The position numbers and the translations under genes are program-made. Shown piece by piece: positions 7,174 through 13,930 of a DNA stretch of 20,305 nucleotides (positions are counted from its first letter, which is position 1; every line of letters begins with the position of its first letter). The notes below the pieces were generated by a model. That model did no database searches and was not told where the DNA came from. It was given only the letters and a program-made list of their open reading frames with translations. The DNA is from a virus: positions 1 to 20,305 of IMG/VR virus record IMGVR_UViG_3300008259_000471; one strand, given 5' to 3'.

Positions 7174-8124
7174 ATGTCATTATGTTCTTGCGATGTGTCG
7201 CTTCAAAACACTGGTTCACCAAGTTGCGCCCCAGTTATGGGTGTTGCAGCAAATTTTATTTTAGTTCCGTTAATTGCCAACGATGGTACATTTAACTACA
7301 TTGACCCAACTGATACTTTGAATGATGCCTACTTTACTGCATTAATTAACGAAGCAGATGATAGTAAGCGTTGGTATCCAACTGGAAAATTAAAGAATGT
7401 TACTACTGATAGAGCAGACCCTATCCTTGAAACATTTGAAGATGGTTCAAGTGTATTTATCCGTGATGGTATCAGAAATTTTACCGCAATGATTATCAAA
7501 GGTAGCTTTGAATTAGCAAAACAATTCAACGCTAACAGATGTTCAACTTTCGGAATCTTTATCGTTGATTTAGATGGTAACATTTTAGGCACTACCAAAA
7601 CTGGAAGTAATTACCTTTACCCAATTGCGGTTGATGCTGCTACTTTTTACGCAAAGCCAGTATTCACAACCGACACAACTATCCAAAAGATAATGTTGCA
7701 AGGTCAATGGGATGTGTTACAAAAGGATGATGATTTGCGTATGATTTCAGCATCTTCAATAACTGCTGCTAACATCGTAAACTTGAAAGGTTTAATGAAT
7801 GTTTATGCAACAATAGTAAGCACAAGCACTACTACAATGGTACTTGACCTTTATGCTAAAGTTGGTAACATCGTTACTAACTACCCAATCGAAGGTCTTG
7901 TTACTGCTGATTTCGTTTCAAGTGATACTGGTTCAACAAGTAAAATGTATAACATTACTGATGCATCTGATTTAACTGTTGCTGCTACTGAAAGCACAAC
8001 TGTTGATGGTCGTTATACCTTAACTTATACTGGTGCAGTAGCTTCTGAAGTGTTGCAACCTTTAATCAAGAAAAACGGATTAGATGGTGTTACAATGATT
8101 GGAACAACTGGTACAGTAATTTAA
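7174..8124 (+). CDS. Major tail (tube) protein candidate with C-terminal Ig-like domain
   Basis: This 316-residue protein is beta-rich. The N-terminus has three cysteines (C4, C6, C18). The core (about 20-200) contains NFTAMIIKGSFELAKQFNA and FGIFIVDLDGNILG and ends near KIMLQGQWDVLQKDDDLRM. The C-terminal part (about 200-316) has the Thr/Ser/Val-rich pattern of an Ig-like or similar beta-sandwich domain, which many phage tube proteins carry as a surface decoration. Support comes from position after the connectors, an A-rich (A7) start context suited to high expression, and a strong terminator only about 20 bp after the stop, as expected for an abundant structural protein. No Pfam family is identified with certainty. 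Confidence 0.65.
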   Translation: MSLCSCDVSLQNTGSPSCAPVMGVAANFILVPLIANDGTFNYIDPTDTLNDAYFTALINEADDSKRWYPTGKLKNVTTDRADPILETFEDGSSVFIRDGIRNFTAMIIKGSFELAKQFNANRCSTFGIFIVDLDGNILGTTKTGSNYLYPIAVDAATFYAKPVFTTDTTIQKIMLQGQWDVLQKDDDLRMISASSITAANIVNLKGLMNVYATIVSTSTTTMVLDLYAKVGNIVTNYPIEGLVTADFVSSDTGSTSKMYNITDASDLTVAATESTTVDGRYTLTYTGAVASEVLQPLIKKNGLDGVTMIGTTGTVI

Positions 8125-8141
8125 TTTAACCATTAAAATTG

Positions 8142-8175
8142 AAAAGCCTTTGCAGAGATGTGAAGGCTTTTTTTG
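8142..8175 (+). terminator. Rho-independent terminator after the tail-tube gene
   Basis: AAAAGCCTT at 8142-8150 pairs perfectly with AAGGCTTTT at 8163-8171 around a 12-nt loop, followed by a run of seven T (8168-8174, partly in the stem). It lies 18 bp after the tube gene stop. This is the clearest intrinsic terminator in the window. A predicted promoter begins inside it. Confidence 0.88.
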
Positions 8176-8183
8176 TATATTTG
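8149..8183 (+). promoter_or_regulatory. Putative promoter of the tail module, overlapping the terminator
   Basis: TTTG at 8149-8152, inside the terminator stem-loop, is followed after 23 bp by TATATTTG at 8176-8183, matching TAnnTTTG with a trailing C. The predicted start would fall at about 8188, roughly 3 nt before the ATG at 8191, so the mRNA would be almost leaderless. The terminator and this promoter would separate abundant head/tube transcription from tail assembly transcription. Sequence inference. Confidence 0.62.
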
Positions 8184-8190
8184 CAATGCA

Positions 8191-8337
8191 ATGAAACTAA
8201 AAAACAAACACCTCATTTGGGCTATCAATCGAAAAAAAGATAGATTGATATTAAATGATGATATTAAACATAAGCGTGTAATTTTGCATCCAACTAAAAA
8301 CAGTAAAATATTTATCGCTGAATATGTGGAATCTTGA
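8191..8337 (+). CDS. Small basic protein (48 aa), first gene of tail module
   Basis: An ATG at 8191 opens a 48-codon frame that ends with TGA at 8335-8337, overlapping the start of the next gene (8324) by 14 bp. The product, beginning MKLKNKHLIWAINRKKD, is Lys/Arg/Ile-rich and contains a short patch RVILHPTKNSKIFIAEYV with alternating hydrophobics, so it could form a small beta unit. I recognise no family. The overlap with the next gene and a near-consensus promoter immediately upstream support it as a genuine gene; otherwise about 200 bp between terminator and next gene would be empty. No function is assigned. Confidence 0.6.
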   Translation: MKLKNKHLIWAINRKKDRLILNDDIKHKRVILHPTKNSKIFIAEYVES

Positions 8338-8785
8338 AGTAATTGCCAGAAATGTCAAGAAGTTAAACGAAGATAAAGCGTTTCAAAAGGTCATTCGCAA
8401 TCCAGCCATACAACTTGAGGCTATTAGGTTGAATCGTGATGAGCAATTATTTAAAAGGGGTGTAGATGTATTTGGTGTTTCGATGAGGTCACAATATGCC
8501 AGAGGAAGCAATGTTTATGCTGATTACACCATAGCAATTAAAAATGATAAAAATCAGCCCACAGATAGAGTCACATTGCGTGATACTGGCGCAATGTATC
8601 GAACATTTAAGACCAAAATAGTTGGTGATGAGTTGATGCTGGATGTCAATTCAATAAAAGAGGGCAAAGACCTGCAAAAAACTTGGGGACAATTCGTGGG
8701 TCTTGATGAGTATAGCAAGGAAAAGTTAATTATAAAATCAAAACCAATAGTTTTAGATTATGTTAAGAACACAATACTACAATAA
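8324..8785 (+). CDS. Tail-completion / neck protein (HK97 gp10-like) candidate
   Basis: This 153-residue protein has a helical N-terminal third (NVKKLNEDKAFQKVIRNPAI..., about 10-45), then RGVDVFGVSM and YADYTIAIKNDK, and the segment VTLRDTGAMYRTFKTKIVGD (about 84-103). A hydrophobic strand, then Leu-x-x-T-G, then an aromatic near a Phe/Lys pair is typical of gp10/gpS-like virion morphogenesis proteins, which close or terminate tails. The C-terminus is helical (KPIVLDYVKNTIL). It overlaps the preceding small ORF and lies before the tape measure. Assignment is from that motif and context; a minor tail role is equally possible. Confidence 0.55.
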   Translation: MWNLEVIARNVKKLNEDKAFQKVIRNPAIQLEAIRLNRDEQLFKRGVDVFGVSMRSQYARGSNVYADYTIAIKNDKNQPTDRVTLRDTGAMYRTFKTKIVGDELMLDVNSIKEGKDLQKTWGQFVGLDEYSKEKLIIKSKPIVLDYVKNTILQ

Positions 8786-8795
8786 CATTGACACG

Positions 8796-9212
8796 ATGCC
8801 AATCTACAACTACCTACAAGTTGTGGAGCAGGGCAACAAGAATGCATTAATTTGCAAATGGGGACTATTTAAGCGCAATTTCACCATTGCATTGGAAGAT
8901 ATCCAGCGACAATTAGTAAATAGATTTGGCATTTCGGAAAGTTATATGGAAGTACTTGAAAAAAGGTGCGAAATAGCGTGTTTGCAGATTGATTTGCACA
9001 TTACCGATGATAGGTTTAACAAAACATTAATTGGCATTGCAGAGAGTGAATTAAAGGAGTTGACAAACCGCAAAAGTTCAACTACTGATGAGATAAAAGA
9101 TTATTTGGAAAAGTATAAAGGATTTCATTTATCTTTGCATACGATAACAGTAGCTGAATGGTTCAGTTATGTTAAAAATTATTCAAAGCAGCAGGTTAAA
9201 ATCGAGAAATAA
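8796..9212 (+). CDS. Small tail-assembly gene upstream of tape measure (chaperone position)
   Basis: I start this gene at the ATG at 8796, 10 bp after the preceding stop. An in-frame ATG at 8760 is possible but would overlap the previous gene by 26 bp. The product is 138 residues and mixed helical, beginning MPIYNYLQVVEQGNKNAL; a mid-region EKRCEIACLQIDLHI and a C-terminal SLHTITVAEWFSYVKNY are visible. Its stop overlaps the tape measure start in a TAATG junction. Proteins in this slot are usually tail assembly chaperones that coat the tape measure. I find no second frame or slippery heptamer that would give the frameshifted product common in such genes, so the role is inferred from position only. 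Confidence 0.6.
   Translation: MPIYNYLQVVEQGNKNALICKWGLFKRNFTIALEDIQRQLVNRFGISESYMEVLEKRCEIACLQIDLHITDDRFNKTLIGIAESELKELTNRKSSTTDEIKDYLEKYKGFHLSLHTITVAEWFSYVKNYSKQQVKIEK
9104..9137 (+). promoter_or_regulatory. Possible internal promoter before the tape measure gene
   Basis: Within the upstream gene, TTTG at 9104-9107 is followed after 22 bp by TATCTTTG at 9130-9137, matching the same TTTG / TAnnTTTG pattern as the intergenic sites. Its predicted start (about 9142) would give a 70-nt leader for the gene at 9212. Because it lies in coding sequence and the expected chance frequency is not negligible, it is only a candidate. Confidence 0.3.
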
Positions 9213-12058
9213 TGGCAGAAGGTAAAGCGTTAGGCAAAGATGATTTATTTGAAAGTGATGCATTTAGTGATGCCATTAAAGGTGCTGATGAATTGCTTAA
9301 AATTATTCGTGAAACCAACAAAGAAATAAAGGGCAGTTTAGCATCACAAAAGCAATTTGTTTCTACGTTTAAACCGAAATCTTTTGATGATGTTAAGAAG
9401 GTAAACACGGAGTTAAAGCAGACCTCTGACCTCATCAAAATGAAGCAGCAGTTGGAAGTTGCTGAATTAAAAGTATTGCAGCAACAACAATCATTGGAGC
9501 AGTCAATAATCAAAACTACGATTGAAAAGAATAGATTAACCAGAGAGCAATTAAAGGCTGAACAAGACTTAACTAAAGCCATTGAAGCAGAAGAAAAACA
9601 AAAAGCAAAGCAGTTAAAATCTTTAAAGGATTTAAATTCAGAATACAAGCAGGGTGTTAAAAGATTAGCAGAAATAAAAGTACAACTAAAAGAATTAAAA
9701 TTTACTGGTCAAGAAAACACTAAAGTTTATCAATCATTAAGCAAAGAATTTGGCGAATTAGATAAGCGTGTGAGAAGTGCTGAAGAAAGCGTTGGTGAGT
9801 TTCAAAGGTCGGTTGGTAATTACAAAGAAGCATTGAAAGATGTTGTTGGTGAAACTGGTTTGTTTAATACTGGAATAGGTAGGCTTATTGGTACACTAAA
9901 GAAATTAAAAGAGCAGCAAGATGATGCAGCGGAAGGGAGTGGTAAGTTTGGTAAAGCAGTAAAACTTACGTTAATTGGCATAGCATTGGCAGCAGCAGCA
10001 TCTGCAAAAGAGTTATATGATATGAATCAAGCAGCACAAGATGCGGTAAATATTAAGATAGCACAAGGTAAAGATTTGCTTTTAAGTGGAAAACCTTTTG
10101 AAAATTTAGAAAGGCTTACTATTTCATTTCGTAAGGAATTATTAAAGTTAAATTTAGAATTTCAAAAATTATCACTTGATGAGCAGGATTACAATGAGAT
10201 TTCTCAAGATTCAACATTATCTTTTCAAAAGAGAAATGAGGCACTTGCAATTGCAATTGAATTAAGTGAAAAAAGGGCAGCAGTAGCAGTAAAAATTGCT
10301 CAAAGCGAAAAGGATATTGCAGATGCTGCGGTTGCAGCACAAGAAGCAAATCCTCTTATACCAGTTGGCGGTGCAAACCCAGAATTTTATCAAAAACAAA
10401 ATGAGGCTGCTTTAAAATTAAATGCTGCATTAGATGAGCAAGGAGATTTGATAAGGATAAACGAACAAAGAACCAGAGAGGCAAATCTTAATGCTACCAT
10501 TGCTGAAATTGAATTGACAAGAAGCAAAAAGTTAAATGCAAAAGGTGAAGAACAAATATTGAAGCAACAACTTGAAGACCAGCAGCGACAATTAGAGGAG
10601 CGAATAGACATCAATAAAAAGTTACTTGCATCACAAAAGGCTACAAGTCAAGAAGAGATTAGAATTTTTAAGGAGGGAATAGGCATCCAGTTTGATGAGA
10701 CAAAACTATTTAATGAGGAGAATGCAATAGCCTTAAAAAAGAGATTAGAAGCATTAGGATTAGGCGAAGCAGCAACTGCCGAATTAGCAAAAATAGTTAA
10801 GATTTATCAAGACAATGTCATTGCCAGTAATGAAACGATAGCAAAGCAAGAAGAGGAAAAAATAAAAAGAACGCAAAAGATTGCTGAAATTGATAGACAA
10901 ATATTGCAGAATCAGTTAGATTATGAGGCTGAAATAGCGCAACAAACAACTGAAAATGTAAATCAAAGAAGAGAACAAAACAATGCTAAATTATTAGAGG
11001 GTGACAATGCTTTTAATTTAAAGAGATTAAAAATGAGAGAGTATTATTTATCATTACAAAATGATTTAATACAAGGCGAATACGATACTGCAAAAAGGGC
11101 ATTAGAAGCAAGGGCAGAAGATGAGAGAATCAAAGCAGCAGAATCAATTGCTGATGAGAAAATAAGGGCAGAAGAAATAAAAAAAATAAATGAAAAATTA
11201 GCTATTGATTTGGACAAATTAGCTAACAAAAAATATGATGCAGAAAGAGAAGCAGCAGAAAAAACTAAAGAAGAAACCGAAGCATTAAGAAAAAAACAAA
11301 CTGAAGTTGTAATAGATGAGATTGACAAGGTAACCAACGCAATTGCGAAGGCAGTTCAAAGAAGAAATGAATTAGCAAATGAAGAATTAGATACTAAAAT
11401 ATCTGATACTGAAAAAGCCATTGAGCAGCAGCAAAGATTGGCAGAAAGAGGTCTTGCAAACACATTAGCATTTGAGCAAAGTAAGGCAGCAAAATTGCAA
11501 CTTGAACGCAAAAGATTGCAAGAACAAGAAATTAAGCAGCAAAAGCGTGTTGCATTCTATAACTTGTTAAGCGGTTACGCAAAAACAGAACCAGCAACTG
11601 CATTGCAAAAAGCAATTTTAGAAACTACGTTAGCTGAAATAGTAGCAGGTAGCTTCATTGATGGGACTGAAAATGTTGAACGTGATTTGAGCGGAAACAA
11701 GGTTCATAATGGCAAAGATGGTTATGTTATTGCAGTTGATGGTGATGAGCGTATATTTAACCCACAACAGAACGCAAAAATAGGTGATATAAGCAACGAT
11801 GAGGCTGCTCAAATACTATCAGACTACCAGAGTGGAAAACTATTCAACTACGGTGATGTAACGCAGCCAATTATTAATGTGCCAAATCAACACATTGACT
11901 TGAGAAGCACTAATAACTTGTTGTTGGAGGTAAAGAGAGCAATTGAAAACAAGCCAGTAAACCATACCAATTTGAGCAATTTGGGTGATGTTATAGAAAC
12001 TCAAATAACTGCTGGTGTAAAGCGTGTATTAATCCACAAAAGACAACGTAGAATCTAA
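9212..12058 (+). CDS. Tape measure protein
   Basis: This 948-residue protein is the largest in the window. Long stretches rich in Glu, Lys, Gln and Ala (about residues 70-210, 330-430 and 470-720) are predicted helical or coiled coil. A short hydrophobic segment at about 252-265 (LTLIGIALAAAASA) is typical of tape measures, which can interact with host membranes. The C-terminal region (about 813-870) reads FIDGTENVERDLSGNKVHNGKDGYV then VDGDERIFNP, a domain recurrent at the end of Bacteroidetes phage tape measures. It fixes tail length; with the usual 0.15 nm per residue rule this implies roughly 140 nm (inference). The ATG at 9212 overlaps the preceding stop. Confidence 0.88.
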   Translation: MAEGKALGKDDLFESDAFSDAIKGADELLKIIRETNKEIKGSLASQKQFVSTFKPKSFDDVKKVNTELKQTSDLIKMKQQLEVAELKVLQQQQSLEQSIIKTTIEKNRLTREQLKAEQDLTKAIEAEEKQKAKQLKSLKDLNSEYKQGVKRLAEIKVQLKELKFTGQENTKVYQSLSKEFGELDKRVRSAEESVGEFQRSVGNYKEALKDVVGETGLFNTGIGRLIGTLKKLKEQQDDAAEGSGKFGKAVKLTLIGIALAAAASAKELYDMNQAAQDAVNIKIAQGKDLLLSGKPFENLERLTISFRKELLKLNLEFQKLSLDEQDYNEISQDSTLSFQKRNEALAIAIELSEKRAAVAVKIAQSEKDIADAAVAAQEANPLIPVGGANPEFYQKQNEAALKLNAALDEQGDLIRINEQRTREANLNATIAEIELTRSKKLNAKGEEQILKQQLEDQQRQLEERIDINKKLLASQKATSQEEIRIFKEGIGIQFDETKLFNEENAIALKKRLEALGLGEAATAELAKIVKIYQDNVIASNETIAKQEEEKIKRTQKIAEIDRQILQNQLDYEAEIAQQTTENVNQRREQNNAKLLEGDNAFNLKRLKMREYYLSLQNDLIQGEYDTAKRALEARAEDERIKAAESIADEKIRAEEIKKINEKLAIDLDKLANKKYDAEREAAEKTKEETEALRKKQTEVVIDEIDKVTNAIAKAVQRRNELANEELDTKISDTEKAIEQQQRLAERGLANTLAFEQSKAAKLQLERKRLQEQEIKQQKRVAFYNLLSGYAKTEPATALQKAILETTLAEIVAGSFIDGTENVERDLSGNKVHNGKDGYVIAVDGDERIFNPQQNAKIGDISNDEAAQILSDYQSGKLFNYGDVTQPIINVPNQHIDLRSTNNLLLEVKRAIENKPVNHTNLSNLGDVIETQITAGVKRVLIHKRQRRI

Positions 12059-13746
12059 TGGTAAACTTGAAATTGTATCTTAACAATGTGCTGATTAATC
12101 CTCCAAAGAATTTAAGAGAATTAGCGGTTGAAGTTAACTTTCAAGATGGGGAATTTGCGAATCAGCAATTGACCATTAATGATTTTGAATTTGTTCGTGA
12201 AAACATTGATGCAATTAATGGCTGGATAACTGCTGGATTTATTTTTGAAGGTATGCCATTTCGTATTGAAGAAACAGACTTAAATGGTGTTATAACTACG
12301 TTCTTTGATGGTTACATTGACCTTTCCGACCAAACACAATTTGATGAGTATGGCATTGTTGCGAAAAGCAAACCAAAATATTCTATTGATTGGTTGAACG
12401 ATGTTGCAAGTGGTTTTAGTTTTGACTACTTGTATACTGAAGCAGGTATAATAACGCAGTCTGATTTCGTTGATATTCCTTATGTGATTTCATCAATACC
12501 AGACTACGAAAAATTAGCAATAACTGTCATCGGTTTAACGCTAATTATAGATGGGCTTGTTGCAATGTTTGCGGTAATAATTCAAAGAGTAAAGTATCAC
12601 AAAGCAATTCCGATTAGAACACTATTCATAAGAGGTTGCCAATATTTAGGTTTATCATTTCAAAGCAGCATTATTGTTGCAAATGATGTAATCCTGCCAA
12701 AGAAATATTATGTGCCAAAGAACCCATCTAACCCATTCAATTTAGATTTGTTAGGTGCATTTACACCTAATGAATTTGTGCAATTTGGTTTTCCAGATGG
12801 GACATTTGCTGATTTCATTATTAAAATGAAAGACTTGTACAATGGAAAGGTGTTGTTCAATGGCAATCAGTTATTATTTGAGCGCAAAGATTTTCAAATT
12901 GCTACACCACAATATACTATTCCAAGTGTCATAAACACAAAATATCAGTTGAACACCGATGAATTTACAAGTAATTTTGTATGTACATTTCAAACGGATG
13001 TTACCGAAAGCAACACTATCACAGACTATTTAGGCACTAACTATCAAGTGACTTTGCGCCCAATAAATATTGTAAATTCTCAATTTGTTTTAATGAAAGG
13101 ATTAAATCAAGTTGAATTTGCTTATGCACTTGGGAAAAGAAAACTTGAATTGACCGCAGTTGAGCGTTTTTTTGATGAGATAAATGAGCAGATTGATAAC
13201 ATTGTAGGCGGTTCGGTAAACCTACTTAATACTATCATTTATGTCATTAACGATGTTATAGATGGCATCAATAATATGGTTGATTTCTTTGAGGATTTAG
13301 GTGGTCTTGTTGGATTTAATATTACTATTCCAGACATCCCACAGATACCAGAGATTCCTTACTCACCATTGGGTGAATTATTAGATAATAGAATAGGAAT
13401 GCTATTGCTTGAGAAAGATAGTTTTATGGTGGATAAATTATTGCGAATAGAGAGTGATGGGAAGCTAACAACAACGCAGCCAACTGCCAGAGAGCAGTTT
13501 GATTTGTTCTACACAATTGACTACTTTACGCAATATAAATATCAAGACTGGGCAGGGCTACCATTCAATACTGTTAGCTTTAATCAAATAAGAATAAATC
13601 CATTGGTGTTTAATGGCGCATCGGTTGGTTTGATTGAATCAGCAAAATACAACATTTGGAATAAAATTTGTGACATTAAAACAAAAACTCCTTATATTTA
13701 CACCACGAATTTAATCAAAACATTCAATGAGCCAACTGGAGAATAA
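12058..13746 (+). CDS. Tail-tip / baseplate hub-like protein with hydrophobic segment
   Basis: This 562-residue gene overlaps the tape measure stop in a TAATG junction, the usual place for distal-tail or hub proteins. The N-terminal 110 residues are beta-rich (LKLYLNNVLINPP, GMPFRIEETDLNGVITTFFDGYI) and look like an adaptor domain. Residues 153-176 form an unusually long hydrophobic stretch, predicted helix, rare in a soluble tip protein. A second region, about 374-430, is hydrophobic with repeated Ile/Val/Asn and ends in a Pro/Ile-rich turn (IPDIPQIPEIPYSP). The last 60 residues are beta-like. I recognise no confident family; distal tail/hub is inferred from order and length. Confidence 0.6.
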   Translation: MVNLKLYLNNVLINPPKNLRELAVEVNFQDGEFANQQLTINDFEFVRENIDAINGWITAGFIFEGMPFRIEETDLNGVITTFFDGYIDLSDQTQFDEYGIVAKSKPKYSIDWLNDVASGFSFDYLYTEAGIITQSDFVDIPYVISSIPDYEKLAITVIGLTLIIDGLVAMFAVIIQRVKYHKAIPIRTLFIRGCQYLGLSFQSSIIVANDVILPKKYYVPKNPSNPFNLDLLGAFTPNEFVQFGFPDGTFADFIIKMKDLYNGKVLFNGNQLLFERKDFQIATPQYTIPSVINTKYQLNTDEFTSNFVCTFQTDVTESNTITDYLGTNYQVTLRPINIVNSQFVLMKGLNQVEFAYALGKRKLELTAVERFFDEINEQIDNIVGGSVNLLNTIIYVINDVIDGINNMVDFFEDLGGLVGFNITIPDIPQIPEIPYSPLGELLDNRIGMLLLEKDSFMVDKLLRIESDGKLTTTQPTAREQFDLFYTIDYFTQYKYQDWAGLPFNTVSFNQIRINPLVFNGASVGLIESAKYNIWNKICDIKTKTPYIYTTNLIKTFNEPTGE

Positions 13747-13930
13747 CGCAAAATTAGCATTAAGTGGTTTAGCAGGGATGTTTAGTGAGGTGGAAACCTT
13801 AATTAGCAAGGCAAAGCAAGGCATAGAAACAAATGAAGAGAAAGCTATGTTTGCAAAGAAATTAGAGCAGAGTGGCATTTTAAAAGAATTTGAAACAGTA
13901 AGAGAAAAACTTAAAGACTTGCAAAAGTAA
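13727..13930 (+). CDS. Small coiled-coil tail protein
   Basis: This 67-residue frame overlaps the end of the hub-like gene by 20 bp and shares a TAATG junction with the next gene. The product is nearly all helix with heptad-like spacing (SEVETLISKAKQGIETNEEKAM, then ILKEFETVREKLKDL). Small coiled-coil proteins in this slot may link hub and fibre proteins or act as assembly chaperones, but no family is recognised. Overlapping junctions on both sides make it likely real. Confidence 0.65.
   Translation: MSQLENNAKLALSGLAGMFSEVETLISKAKQGIETNEEKAMFAKKLEQSGILKEFETVREKLKDLQK

Noticed and set aside
8279-8286. Second TAnnTTTG (TAATTTTG) before the 8324 gene
   Set aside because: The nearest upstream TTG is about 31 bp away, outside the normal spacing, and the motif is frequent by chance in AT-rich DNA.
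8760-8796. Programmed frameshift between the gp10-like gene and the chaperone-position gene
   Set aside because: The overlap contains no slippery heptamer such as A-AAA-AAG or G-GGA-AAC, and a normal ATG start at 8796 follows the stop by 10 bp.
9196-9648. 150-residue antisense open frame opposite the tape measure N-terminus
   Set aside because: It lies wholly opposite a strong coding region, and its Ser/Cys/Phe-rich composition is what the reverse of a Lys/Glu/Ala coiled coil gives. No promoter or family was seen.
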